From Hafnia psychrotolerans (GTDB lineage: Bacteria > Pseudomonadota > Gammaproteobacteria > Enterobacterales > Enterobacteriaceae), in contig NZ_BMFZ01000009.1 in NCBI RefSeq assembly GCF_014639435.1, positions 98,432 through 162,431 of the forward strand: a DNA stretch of 64,000 nt, read 5' to 3'. How positions within the stretch are numbered: the stretch's first letter is position 1; each line of letters opens with the position of its first letter. Below are positions 1 to 9,263 of the stretch, in pieces. A program made the position numbers and the translations under genes. Below the pieces are notes generated by a model. The model saw nothing but the letters and a program-made list of their open reading frames with translations. It was not told where the DNA came from and did no database searches.

Positions 1-438
1 GCGACAGAAAGCGTGGTTAAGGTGATGTTTAATGGCAAGCAGCCGCAGCAGGATCGGGAAACTCTGTACTGGGTCACCGTGAAAGCGATCCCTCAGCAAG
101 CGGATAAATCGGCAGAAAATACATTGCAGTTTGCATCTGCCAACCGAATTAAATTGTTTTACCGTCCGCAAGGCCTAAATGAAAACGTCAATGAGGCATG
201 GAAAAAGCTCAGTGGCGAGGTCCGTCAGGGCAAAATCACATTAAAAAATCCGACACCTTATTACCTGACCACCATCAATCTGAACGTCGAGGGCAAAGCC
301 GTTAATCCGGTAATGGTCCCACCGAAATCAAGCGTCACGCTGGAAGGCTATTTTAATAACGCGACCAAGTTTAGCTTCCAGACCATCAATGATTATGGTG
401 CCTGGACACCATCCACGACGTACAAACTGGTGAAGTAA
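1..438 (+). CDS. Periplasmic fimbrial chaperone (PapD/FimC family), 5' end cut by window
   Basis: The reading frame is open from base 1, so the gene starts outside the window; the GTG at base 13 is internal. The 145 visible residues are the C-terminal half of a pilus chaperone. Family marks are the DRETLYWVTVKAIP stretch, which matches the conserved end of domain 1, and NRIKLFYRP just after it, the conserved start of the hinge and domain 2. Chaperones of this family stabilise pilin subunits in the periplasm by donating a beta strand and hand them to the usher. The gene precedes the usher by 43 bases, so it belongs to the same operon. The major pilin gene is expected upstream, outside the window. 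Confidence 0.93.
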   Translation, partial: ATESVVKVMFNGKQPQQDRETLYWVTVKAIPQQADKSAENTLQFASANRIKLFYRPQGLNENVNEAWKKLSGEVRQGKITLKNPTPYYLTTINLNVEGKAVNPVMVPPKSSVTLEGYFNNATKFSFQTINDYGAWTPSTTYKLVK

Positions 439-481
439 CCCCCCCTAAAAAAACTATGTCAGTAAATTAAGGCGTCGCATT

Positions 482-3016
482 GTGAAGGTAAAAATCGTTT
501 GTGCTCTGGTTTCTTTAAACCTGATGTGGAGTACTGCTTACGCAGGAAACGATTTGCAATTTAATCCGGCATTTCTGAATGGTGAAGGTTCTAATATTGC
601 AGATCTTTCCTGGGTAAATGCAGGAGGAGAATTACCTCCTGGTGAATATAATATTAATATTTACGTTAATAATGACTATGTATTCACTGGAAATATTAAA
701 TTTGATGTTGATAAAGAAAGTACTGATTCTGCGGTAGCACCTTGTTTAACCCTTGAACAAATCACGGCAATGGGTATTGATGTCAAGCAGGCACAGAATG
801 GAATATTAGTGCTGACGAAACAATGCTACTACTTGAAGAACGCTTTCCCAGGCACCGACATTGATTTCGTTCAGAAAACGTTGACGGCCAATATCAGTGT
901 ACCTCAACACTTTATGCTGAATTTACCCCGTGGCTATGTCAGCCCGGAAAGCTGGGAATCCGGAATTAATTCAGCCTGGTTTAATTATGTGATTAACGGC
1001 TCTAATAATACCTATATGGGTGAGAGCCGGACGCGTCAGGATCAGCTTTTTGCCAGCCTGAACAGCGGTGTGAATCTGGGAGCATGGCGTCTGCGCGACT
1101 TCAGCACCTGGACCAAAGAGAATAACGACCTGACGCACGTGCAGACATGGTTACAACGCGATATCCCGTCGTTTCGCTCCCAGTTTTATGTGGGTGAAAC
1201 CTACACCTCTTCGCAGGTTTTTGATTCAGTCGGCCTGCGGGGTGTCGCCCTTAGTACGGATGACAACATGCTGCCGGCCAGTCTGAGCGGTTATGCCCCG
1301 GAAGTGCGCGGCATTGCCCGCAGCAACGCCACCGTGACCGTGCGACAGAACGGCAACGTCATTTATCAGACCTCGGTGTCGCCAGGAGAATTTGTGTTGA
1401 AGGATCTGTATCCGACCTCCTCCGGCGGTGATTTATCGGTCACGATCCAGGAAAGTGACGGCAGTAAAACGCAGTATTCCGTGCCTTTTGCCAGCGTGCC
1501 CAATCTGGTGCGTGCCGGACAGTTTAAATATTCACTGGGTGCAGGGAAATTCCGCCCGGGAACGAACCAGAATTCACCTGCATTTATGCAAACCGAGATG
1601 TTCTGGGGCTGGAAATACGGTCTGACATTCTACGGAGGCGCACAATTTTCACAGGATTACACCGGGCTATCATTCGGTGTCGGCCAAAATATAGGCAGTC
1701 TGGGCGCGTACTCACTGGATGTTATCCACGCGCGTAGTGTGCTGGCAGATGGCGACAACTACAACGGTGATTCTATTCGGCTGCGCTATAGCAAGCTGAT
1801 TAACAACGCAGGTACCCGGCTGAATTTTTATTCATGGCGCTTCTCGACGGAAGGTTTTTATACCCTCAGCGATACCGCCTACAAAGGCATGAACGGCGGC
1901 AGTAGCACTCAGGTGAGCGAAGCAGACGGCACCGTTACCACCAGTTATGAGAATGTGTACGACCTGAGAATGTCGCGTAAATCCAAAAATCAGGTGTTGG
2001 TTTTGCAACCGATGGAAGAACTGGGTTCGCTGTCATTGTCATGGGATCAACAAACCTATTGGAATACGCCGAAGTCTACGCAGGGATTACAGCTTGCCTG
2101 GAACAATACGGTCCGAAACGTATCTGTCGGGGTTAATCTCCAGCGTAGTACCAGCCTGTACGACAACAAAAAGGACAATATTGTGTCGTTGTCCTTATCC
2201 GTTCCACTGGGCAATCCGTCGCTGTCCACACGGGTGCGTTATTCCGCCACCCACGCGGATTCCACCGGTGCGACCAACAGCGTCGGGCTGAGCGGTTACG
2301 TGCCAGGCAAGGATAATCTGTTCTACAGCGTTAACCAGCGTTACAGCGAGCAACAGCAGTACGGCGGCGATACGGCGCTGCAATACCAGGGTCAGCGTGG
2401 AAATTATAACCTGGGTTACAGCTACTCCAACGCGTCACGTAATGTCACCTATGGCATGAGCGGAGGCGCGGTGCTGCATGAAGATGGACTGACATTAAGC
2501 CAGCCGCTGGGCAATACCAACATTCTGGTTAAAGCACCCGGCGCCAGCAACATCGCCATCCGTAATCACAAAGGCATTACAACGGACAGCCGAGGTTATG
2601 CGGTTATTCCTTATGCCACACCTTACCGCGTCAATCGGGTTGAGTTGGATGTGACGACGGCAGGTAATGATGTCGAGTTGGATAACGCTATTATTAACAA
2701 AATCCCGACCGCCGGCGCGATGGTACGGGCGACAATTTCGACTCGCGTAGGGTTAAAAGCGATGTTGGTGGTTCGCTATAAGGACGCCGTCCTGCCATTC
2801 GGCACGGTGGTTTCCTTGCAGGACAGTAAGAACAACAGCAGCAGCATCGTCGGCGACAACGGCAGCCTGTATTTATCGGGTCTGCCCATGCAAGGTGAAT
2901 TGCAGGCGGTCTGGGGAACAGGCAGCGGAAAAACCTGCAAAGTGAGTTACCAGTTAGATAAGCGCTATTACAACGCCCAGACCGGACTTTATTCACAGGA
3001 GGTGAAATGTCACTAA
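482..3016 (+). CDS. Outer-membrane fimbrial usher (FimD/PapC family)
   Basis: The protein has 844 residues, a normal usher length. A signal peptide of about 21 residues ends in STAYA. It is followed by the usher N-terminal chaperone-binding domain (FNPAFLNGEG, then LPPGEYNINIYVNN), the 24-strand barrel with its plug, and two C-terminal domains closing with a cysteine pair (CKVSYQLDKR...EVKCH). It forms the outer-membrane pore through which chaperone-subunit complexes are assembled into a pilus. The start is GTG, with AAGG nine bases before it. Roughly the first 250 bases of coding sequence (about 560-730 especially) are much richer in A and T than the rest, suggesting a mosaic or transferred 5' end. 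The stop overlaps the next gene by 10 bases. Confidence 0.95.
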   Translation: MKVKIVCALVSLNLMWSTAYAGNDLQFNPAFLNGEGSNIADLSWVNAGGELPPGEYNINIYVNNDYVFTGNIKFDVDKESTDSAVAPCLTLEQITAMGIDVKQAQNGILVLTKQCYYLKNAFPGTDIDFVQKTLTANISVPQHFMLNLPRGYVSPESWESGINSAWFNYVINGSNNTYMGESRTRQDQLFASLNSGVNLGAWRLRDFSTWTKENNDLTHVQTWLQRDIPSFRSQFYVGETYTSSQVFDSVGLRGVALSTDDNMLPASLSGYAPEVRGIARSNATVTVRQNGNVIYQTSVSPGEFVLKDLYPTSSGGDLSVTIQESDGSKTQYSVPFASVPNLVRAGQFKYSLGAGKFRPGTNQNSPAFMQTEMFWGWKYGLTFYGGAQFSQDYTGLSFGVGQNIGSLGAYSLDVIHARSVLADGDNYNGDSIRLRYSKLINNAGTRLNFYSWRFSTEGFYTLSDTAYKGMNGGSSTQVSEADGTVTTSYENVYDLRMSRKSKNQVLVLQPMEELGSLSLSWDQQTYWNTPKSTQGLQLAWNNTVRNVSVGVNLQRSTSLYDNKKDNIVSLSLSVPLGNPSLSTRVRYSATHADSTGATNSVGLSGYVPGKDNLFYSVNQRYSEQQQYGGDTALQYQGQRGNYNLGYSYSNASRNVTYGMSGGAVLHEDGLTLSQPLGNTNILVKAPGASNIAIRNHKGITTDSRGYAVIPYATPYRVNRVELDVTTAGNDVELDNAIINKIPTAGAMVRATISTRVGLKAMLVVRYKDAVLPFGTVVSLQDSKNNSSSIVGDNGSLYLSGLPMQGELQAVWGTGSGKTCKVSYQLDKRYYNAQTGLYSQEVKCH

Positions 3017-3528
3017 CTTCAGGGATTTCAGGCTGCGCTCTGCTGATGCTTTTTATCTCCGCACCCACCAGCGCTTATGACGTGCTGGTGTCGGTAACGG
3101 GGCGGCTTATCGGTAACACTTGTACCGTGTCAGCGGATTCAAAAGAAATTAATGTTCCGCTGGGTAATGTCAGCATCCGCCAATTTGGTGAATCCGGCGC
3201 AGTCAGCAGCATCAAAACACCATTTTTTATCAATCTGGAAGAGTGCCACGAGGGGTTTTCCGGCCTTAAAATCAGCTTCATCGGCACGCAGGATACTCTC
3301 AATCCGCAGCTTCTGAAAACTGAAGACGGTGGTGCCACGGGCGTTGCTGTGCAATTACTCGACGCGAACAGCGAGCTGATACCAGTGGGTAAACAAACTG
3401 AAGTCTATGGCAGTGCAGGCGCAAACTCGATTCAAATGAAATTTTATGCCCGCCTCGCGGCGACCAGTGTGCCAGTCACTGCGGGTGATGTTTCAGCAAT
3501 TGCCACCTGGGTAATGGAGTACCAATAA
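3007..3528 (+). CDS. Minor fimbrial subunit (FimF/FimG-like pilin)
   Basis: The 173-residue protein has a signal peptide ending near TSAYD, followed by a pilin-like domain. VTGRLIGNTCTVSADS near the start and the NLEECHEGFSG cysteine fit the disulfide-bonded incomplete Ig fold of type 1-like pilins. The chain ends in an aromatic residue region (WVMEYQ), typical of subunits that use donor-strand exchange. It lies between usher and tip adhesin, the usual place for an adaptor subunit. Its ATG overlaps the usher stop by 10 bases and its TAA shares a base with the next ATG (TAATG), so translation is coupled along the operon. I cannot say which fimbrial class name applies. Confidence 0.88.
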   Translation: MSLTSGISGCALLMLFISAPTSAYDVLVSVTGRLIGNTCTVSADSKEINVPLGNVSIRQFGESGAVSSIKTPFFINLEECHEGFSGLKISFIGTQDTLNPQLLKTEDGGATGVAVQLLDANSELIPVGKQTEVYGSAGANSIQMKFYARLAATSVPVTAGDVSAIATWVMEYQ

Positions 3529-4541
3529 TGCGCTTATCACTGATTTTTATTGTATGGCTGTGTTCAGCCAGCAGCGCCCTGGCGCTAGACCTAAAGTCCG
3601 ACATCGTGCTTTCACCAAAAGCGATGACCTATTCCGGCCCGGCAGACTCCGTTGTCCCCGGCAAGATCATCGGTTCGACCTGGAGCAGCACGGCAGACGT
3701 TAAGGAAGTCTTCTGGTGCGGCTTCCTCTATTCCTGCACACGGGGCACGATGGAGCCGGGCATCGATGCAATTTCTACCGGCGCGACCGTAATCGTCGAT
3801 GGTGCCAGCTACGCTATTTTTGAATCCGGCGTACCCGGCGTAGGTTTTATTCTGGGGCTAAAAGATTTTAACGGGACGACCTATGTCCCGATGCAGAACG
3901 GTCAAACGCGGACATATCCGGCCAGTGGCACCTCTGCAGTAGCTCAAAGTTTAGGTTGGTCAGCTAAGGTCACTTTCGTGAAAACCGGTCAGGCAATGGC
4001 TTCCGGGGTTTATCAAACATCCACCATTAGAGCCGCGACGCTGACAGCGTACAATAATGAAACAAAAACCGGCAGCGTGATCATCAATCCGACCTCCATC
4101 ACTGTGACGGCGACCGGATGTACCGTGATGACAAAAGCAGCGAGTGTAGATCTGGGCAACATTGATGTCCGTACGTTACCGTCAGTAGGCAGTACATCAC
4201 CGTCAGGGGCATTCAATATTGAACTGGTCTGCGATGAAAAAATCTCCGTCAGCGCGGTAATAACCGACCAGACAGATCCGTCGAATACGTCATCCGCCGT
4301 CTCACTGACCGGCGATTCTACAGCGTCTGGCGTCGGCGTTGAGTTCTTCTATAACAACACCGGCCCGTTGATGCTTGGCCCGGACAGTTCATCATCGGGG
4401 GCACTGAATCAATTCTTTATCCAGAGTACCAGTCAGGCCCAAACGTTATCACTGCCCTTCCAGGCACGTTTTCTGCGCACGGGAGAACTGGTCCCCGGTA
4501 CAGCCAATGCGCTGGCGAGCATTACGTTTTCGTATCAATAA
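3528..4541 (+). CDS. Fimbrial tip adhesin (two-domain FimH-like)
   Basis: The protein has 337 residues and a signal peptide (MRLSLIFIVW...SSALA). The length, twice that of a pilin, and the last position in the operon fit a tip adhesin: a receptor-binding domain (about residues 22-180, with cysteines at WCGFLYSC) followed by a pilin domain (about 185-337, with VTATGCTV and a second cysteine in ELVCDE, ending ASITFSYQ). The receptor cannot be read from the sequence. No clear terminator follows; the operon runs into transposase debris about 60 bases later. Identification rests on architecture and gene order rather than strong sequence recognition. Confidence 0.82.
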   Translation: MRLSLIFIVWLCSASSALALDLKSDIVLSPKAMTYSGPADSVVPGKIIGSTWSSTADVKEVFWCGFLYSCTRGTMEPGIDAISTGATVIVDGASYAIFESGVPGVGFILGLKDFNGTTYVPMQNGQTRTYPASGTSAVAQSLGWSAKVTFVKTGQAMASGVYQTSTIRAATLTAYNNETKTGSVIINPTSITVTATGCTVMTKAASVDLGNIDVRTLPSVGSTSPSGAFNIELVCDEKISVSAVITDQTDPSNTSSAVSLTGDSTASGVGVEFFYNNTGPLMLGPDSSSSGALNQFFIQSTSQAQTLSLPFQARFLRTGELVPGTANALASITFSYQ

Positions 4542-4600
4542 TTTGAATAAGATGGTTTGTGTTGCATTTAATCTCGTTGTAAGTATCCCAAGCCTTAGTT

Positions 4601-4913
4601 CTACACACTTTTTGAGATTTCCGGTTTCTCAGCCATCAACCGGTATTCTTCCGGTGTCAGGTTATTCAGGGATTCATGGGGTCGCTCACTGTTGTATTCA
4701 TTCAGCCAGCGTTCTGTGATTTCCCGTGCTTGGTTCAGCGTTCTGGATAGGTAAAACGCCAGGATTTCTGTCCGCTATGTCTTGTTAAAACGTTCGATAT
4801 ACGCATTCTATGTCGGCTTACCTGGTTTGATAAATTCCAGTATCACACAATGGTCTTCAGCCCATGGTGTGATGCCAGCGACACCCGTTCTGGCCCATTA
4901 TCCATTCGCATCT
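4601..4913 (-). pseudogene. IS3-family transposase fragment (C-terminal integrase part), broken
   Basis: Read on the - strand this encodes the end of an IS3-family OrfB transposase: the MDNGPERVSLA stretch, then EFIKPGKPT, NAYIERFNKT, and finally NSERPHESLNNLTPEEYRLM with a stop at 4601-4603. It is not functional. TAG stops interrupt the frame at 4808-4810 and 4775-4777, a frameshift lies near 4865, and everything before the MDNGP motif (including the N-terminal part and OrfA) is missing. Its 5' end is fused directly to the adjacent IS5-family fragment. Confidence 0.85.
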
Positions 4914-5375
4914 TCAGCGGATAACCTCATGAGTACCGGCGTCCACCGCCAGGTGAAGTTTCCGCCAGACGCGGCGCTTTTCCTGACCGTGTTTTTTCAC
5001 CTTCCACTCCCCTTCATCGAAGACTTTTAATCCGGTGGAGTCGATAACCAGATGGGCAATTTCGCCGCGCGTGGGGGTTTTAAACGGGATGTTGACGGAC
5101 TTAGCCCGCCTGCTGACGCAGGAGTGATCCGGGCACCTGAGCGGGAGCTTCATCAGGGTAAAAATGGAGTCAATAAATCCCTGCGCGGCGCGCAGCATGC
5201 GGCGAAAAACGTGTTTGAGCATCAGTACGGTAGAAATAGCGAGCTCAGAATAACGTTGAGGACGACCACGTGAAGACGTGTTGGGCTCGTCATACCAGGC
5301 CTGAATGGCCGACTCATCAAGCCAGAATGTCAGTGAGCCCCGATGGATGAGCGCCTTGTTGTCGGTAGCTGATCA
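4914..5375 (-). pseudogene. IS5/IS903-family transposase fragment (N-terminal part)
   Basis: On the - strand the frame is open from the stop at 5373-5375 through 4914 and encodes the N-terminal half of an IS903-type DDE transposase: RGSLTFWLDESAIQAW, then SSRGRPQRYSELA, HVFRRMLRAAQGFIDSI, and LVIDSTGLKVFDEGEW, which carries the first catalytic aspartate. It stops at EVIR, where the sequence switches to the IS3-family fragment, so the rest of the catalytic domain is lost. The normal start and the terminal inverted repeat beyond 5375 are not recognisable. A remnant inside is open enough to be called a 102-residue gene (4914-5222), but this is only transposase debris. Confidence 0.85.
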
Positions 5376-5837
5376 TCCTGCTGATAGCAGATTGAATCTT
5401 CTTATGACACTATTCTAAGTGCAATTTCACTTGAATTAACGGGTACAGAAACCTGTATTGCTCTCATTCATTCCCCCTGCTCATATGATGCTTAGAAATG
5501 GGGAAAGTGCTCAAACTCGCAATCAGTGGACTCGCCATTAACAGGTGTTTCATGTAAAATTGTACTGATTTACCCATAGTCAATTTTTCAATATCTTGCT
5601 TAAAGTTATATCTCCGCTCCCCTCGAAATAGTTCATCATGAGTAGCTCTAATACAGTAAGAAGCAACTTCCCTTTTTTATGTTAAAGATTATTCGAAAGC
5701 CAAAAAATACTAAAAATTTTTGCTAGCAGCCTTCTTTATTTCCCTTAAATTCAAACATGATCAGCGCTTTACCCTTGCCTTGAAAATAATGCCAGTCACT
5801 TACATAACCGGCATCAGCGCTAAAACGTCCTGTTTTA
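5376..5837. other. AT-rich intergenic region without a recognisable gene
   Basis: About 460 bases between the transposase debris and the end of the type I secretion operon. I see no open frame with a ribosome-binding site and no recognisable insertion-sequence end. The only structured element is the possible terminator at 5790-5813. Confidence 0.6.
5790..5813 (-). terminator. Possible terminator of the type I secretion operon
   Basis: On the - strand, TGCCGGT and ACTGGCA form a 7-bp stem (one G-T pair) over a 10-base loop, followed by TTATTTTC. It lies 25 bases after the stop of the HlyD-type gene. The stem is short and the T-run imperfect. Confidence 0.45.
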
Positions 5838-7028
5838 CTATCTTTCGCGAAGTGCTTCTTTCGCACGGTTCAGTGGCTTCATCAGGTAGGCCATAATCGT
5901 TTTACTACCAGCATGAATCTCTGCCATAGCGATCATCCCCGGGTAGGCTGGAAAATGCTTATCATTTTTGTTTACCAGATAGTCCTTATCAGTGCGCACA
6001 TAGACGCGATAATAATACTTATCCCGATGAACCTCATCCTGGATAGTATCTGGTGAAATAAAGGAGACTGAGCCTTCCAGCGCTCCATAGATGTTGAAGT
6101 CATAAGCCGTCAGTTTCACCACAGCTCGCTGCCCGGGCGTAATAAACGCAACGTCGCGAGGCGCAATCTGGACCTCAACCATCAGTTGATCATCCAGCGG
6201 GACGATCTCCATCAGGTTGCCTCGCAGTGGGATCACCCCTCCAACAGTGTTCACCTCAATGTCTTTAACAATCCCCCTGACCGGGGCAACAATAACCGTC
6301 CTTTTTAGAGCATCGGCACGCCCAATAATAATTGAGCGATTGTAAGAAACTTCCGCATTAGCTTTGGCCAAATCTTCACGAGCACGAACCATATACTGAT
6401 TTTCGGTATCATTAAGTTTGCTCTCTAAATCGTTGGCCTGTCTTTTCAGGCGGAGAACTTCCACATTGCTAGCGGCTCCTTTTGCGACAAGGGATGAGGT
6501 CAGTTTCAATTCACTGTTGATAAGACCTAGCGCTTTGCGTAGCCCACTCAGCGTCTTTTCAAGGTTTTCCCTGCGAGATTTATAAAGGGCTGTTTCCGCA
6601 GCGACCAGAGAAGTGTCTTGCAGAACTTCCGGTGGAAACGTCAGCTCTCGGCCTTCGGTTTCCGCCTGTAAACGCGCAGAGGTTGCTAGCGCCGCCCGCA
6701 TGCGGCCAGTACTCTCCTGCACACTGGAATCGATCTGCGTTGGATCCAGCAACGCCAATACCTGGCCGACTTCAACGACATCCCCCTCACGAACCTTCAG
6801 TTCCTTAAGGATCCCACCTTCCAAAGACTGAATGATTTGTTCGTGAGAACTGGGTACAACCTTGCCCACGCCGATGACAACCTCATCCAGATCAAAATGA
6901 CTCGCCCAGACAAAAAACATCATCATCATGGCCATCACTGACCAGACGAGGAATGCCCCTGAAGAAAACAGTCGCCGCGGGCGTTGAAACTTCATTTTTT
7001 TAAACCATGAAAAGAATTGCCGAATCAT
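5838..7028 (-). CDS. Type I secretion periplasmic adaptor (HlyD/LapC/BapD-type)
   Basis: The 396-residue protein bridges the inner-membrane ABC exporter and the outer-membrane TolC-type channel. It has a short cytoplasmic N-terminus, one membrane segment (about residues 22-43, SGAFLVWSVMAMMMMFFVW), a biotinyl-lipoyl half-motif (IQSLEGGILKELKVREGDVV), a long helical hairpin (about residues 95-235) and a beta-barrel region near the C-terminus with the HlyD-type stretch (YPGMIAMAEIHAGSKT). The start ATG overlaps the stop of the ABC gene (ATGA), so the two are translationally coupled. It is the last of four genes in the order adhesin, TolC-type, ABC, adaptor, the same as Salmonella bapABCD. Confidence 0.93.
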   Translation of the reverse strand: MIRQFFSWFKKMKFQRPRRLFSSGAFLVWSVMAMMMMFFVWASHFDLDEVVIGVGKVVPSSHEQIIQSLEGGILKELKVREGDVVEVGQVLALLDPTQIDSSVQESTGRMRAALATSARLQAETEGRELTFPPEVLQDTSLVAAETALYKSRRENLEKTLSGLRKALGLINSELKLTSSLVAKGAASNVEVLRLKRQANDLESKLNDTENQYMVRAREDLAKANAEVSYNRSIIIGRADALKRTVIVAPVRGIVKDIEVNTVGGVIPLRGNLMEIVPLDDQLMVEVQIAPRDVAFITPGQRAVVKLTAYDFNIYGALEGSVSFISPDTIQDEVHRDKYYYRVYVRTDKDYLVNKNDKHFPAYPGMIAMAEIHAGSKTIMAYLMKPLNRAKEALRER

Positions 7029-9232
7029 GAAGATGCTCCCTGCGTTCTAACGTTAACTTTCCCTTCATGAGGGCTGGTTCTCACTTTAGGTGGTGATACC
7101 AGCATCTCTTCCTTACTTCCATCACGCATGATTTGACCGTTCTCAATGAACAAAATACGCTCTACAAGTTGCATAACTGCAGGACGATGTGTGGCGATGA
7201 TGAGCGTACGATTGCCCATCCAGACCTTTAATTTCTCAATCAGGTGCTTCTCGACGCCATCATCCAGCCATGCAGTGGGCTCATCCAGCAACAGTACACT
7301 CGGCTGGCGCAATATGGCGCGAGCCAACAGCAATTGCTGTCTCTGGCCTCCGGATAGTCCTTTCCCTCCCTCCTGCAACTGATAGTCCATGCCTTCAGGA
7401 AGCTGTTGAATAAAGTTAATGGCTCCGCTGATATCAAGCGCCTGGAACATTTCTTCCTCTGTTGCCAGTGGCATCCCTAATCGCAAATTCTCACGCACAG
7501 TGCCAAAAAACAGAGCAGAAGTTTGCCCCAGAAGCCCCACATCACGACGCACGTCGAGCGGATCGATTGAAGAAAGACGGACCCCATCAAGTAATAGTAC
7601 CCCTTCATTAGGTTGCAGTAAGCCAGCCAACATTTGTAACAGGGTAGATTTCCCAGAACCATTTCGGCCAAGGATTGCTATCTTCTCGCCCTGTTTAATC
7701 GTCAGTTGCTTCACTGCCAGCACCGGTTTCGGTGAGTTAGGATCATAACGGTAGCTGACTCCCGAAATATTATATTCGCCATAAATTCTTGGGCGATGAA
7801 TCTGAACACTGCGCTCGGGTTGATCAACCTCGCTGCGCAACAAGTTTTCCAGTCCTTCCCTTGCCACTTTAGCCTGCTGCCAACGGCCAAAAATCATCGC
7901 CATCTGGCCCAGCGGAGCCATCATCCTTGAAGCCAACATTGAACAACCAATCAGCACGCCAGTTGATAAATCGCCGTTCATGGCGAAAAATGCGCCCACC
8001 AGAACCACCCCGATATAGGCGACCGTCTGCACTTCACTGGTCCAACTCATCAGTAGCCCGCTAATGAAACGCTGCTTTTTCGATGATTTGCTGATGGCTT
8101 CATTCAGATGATTCCACTGATTCTGAAAGTAAGGTTCAGCACGCAGCAATTTAATGTCATCCATGCCCTGCACCGTCTCAACCAACACGGCATTGCGCAA
8201 CGCAGACTCACGCATAGTGTCTCTGGACAATACCGCTAAAGAACGTTGTGCCAACAGGCCAGGAATGATAATCAGCGGGATTGCAACCAGTGGCACCAGT
8301 ACCAGCCACCCGCCCAGTAACCAGAGAATGAACAGGAAAATGATCAGGAATGGCAAATCGGCAATGGCCGAAATGGTCGTTGAGGTGATCAGTTCCCGAA
8401 TCTGCTCCAGCTCACGGATCTGAGCAATAAACGAGCCGGTAGACTTTGGTCTGACATCATTGCGAATACGCAACGCATGTCCAAAAACCCTATCGGAAAT
8501 GCGCAGATCGGCACGTTTACCGGCCATATCTGAAATATGAGTCCGTGTAACACGCATGACAAAAACAAATGTCAGAGCAATCATCACTCCACCAAACAAC
8601 ACCCAGAGTGAAGGGATAGATTGCGAGGGGATCACGCGGTCATAAACCTGCATAGTAAACAGCATGGCTGACAGACCAAGCACGTTGGCGATCAGCGATG
8701 CAAACATCACGTTCACATAGGATGGCCACTCTTTTATTATGGTTTTCCACAGCCAGTCTTCCTGATGCGGTTTAATATAGTCATCAACACGGGCGTCGGG
8801 TACCGACGTCTCAGGTTTAACTAACAGTACACGACGAGCATGCTCAGAAAGCGCTTCCACGGTCATCAACGTTTGCAACTGTTTTTCACCACTGAGTATC
8901 ACGCTGACTTTATTTTCCTCTCCCAAAGTGATAACCACACCAATACCGCGTTCGCCAAAATCGACGACCAGTGGAAGACGCCAGGGATCCAACATCGCGG
9001 GATGGAATTCATCAAAAATGACTAATAGCCCCAACTGACGAGCCATATTTTCAATGAGCACATCCTGTGAAAGCTGCTCAACATGCCACTCAGCCTCCCC
9101 TCTTACGCGCTCAGGAGAGCCATCAAGGCGATAATGTTTTGCGACAAGTAATAATGCTTCAAGCCAAGGTTCCCAGTTTTTTTTTGTTTGTGGGGGAACG
9201 AACGCTTGATCCTTTTTATCTGTACTTTCCAT
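7025..9232 (-). CDS. Type I secretion ABC transporter (LapB/BapC-type, with degenerate C39-like domain)
   Basis: The 735-residue protein is a fused permease/ATPase that exports the adhesin across both membranes. Domains in order: a C39-peptidase-like domain (about 1-150) with no evident catalytic cysteine, so a substrate-docking domain rather than a protease; a six-helix membrane domain (about 165-440); and the ATPase with Walker A GRNGSGKST (about residue 520), signature LSGGQRQQ (about 627) and Walker B VLLLDEPTAWLDD (about 648). The lack of a peptidase cysteine fits export of a large adhesin with an uncleaved C-terminal signal. The preceding TolC-type gene ends 31 bases upstream; the adaptor follows with a 4-base overlap. 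Confidence 0.94.
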   Translation of the reverse strand: MESTDKKDQAFVPPQTKKNWEPWLEALLLVAKHYRLDGSPERVRGEAEWHVEQLSQDVLIENMARQLGLLVIFDEFHPAMLDPWRLPLVVDFGERGIGVVITLGEENKVSVILSGEKQLQTLMTVEALSEHARRVLLVKPETSVPDARVDDYIKPHQEDWLWKTIIKEWPSYVNVMFASLIANVLGLSAMLFTMQVYDRVIPSQSIPSLWVLFGGVMIALTFVFVMRVTRTHISDMAGKRADLRISDRVFGHALRIRNDVRPKSTGSFIAQIRELEQIRELITSTTISAIADLPFLIIFLFILWLLGGWLVLVPLVAIPLIIIPGLLAQRSLAVLSRDTMRESALRNAVLVETVQGMDDIKLLRAEPYFQNQWNHLNEAISKSSKKQRFISGLLMSWTSEVQTVAYIGVVLVGAFFAMNGDLSTGVLIGCSMLASRMMAPLGQMAMIFGRWQQAKVAREGLENLLRSEVDQPERSVQIHRPRIYGEYNISGVSYRYDPNSPKPVLAVKQLTIKQGEKIAILGRNGSGKSTLLQMLAGLLQPNEGVLLLDGVRLSSIDPLDVRRDVGLLGQTSALFFGTVRENLRLGMPLATEEEMFQALDISGAINFIQQLPEGMDYQLQEGGKGLSGGQRQQLLLARAILRQPSVLLLDEPTAWLDDGVEKHLIEKLKVWMGNRTLIIATHRPAVMQLVERILFIENGQIMRDGSKEEMLVSPPKVRTSPHEGKVNVRTQGASS

Positions 9233-9263
9233 AGTTATAACCTTTTACTCAATTTGAATAGCG

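Noticed and set aside
2694-3068. 124-codon - strand frame opposite the usher gene
   Set aside because: Cysteine- and arginine-rich shadow of the coding strand, with no start signal.
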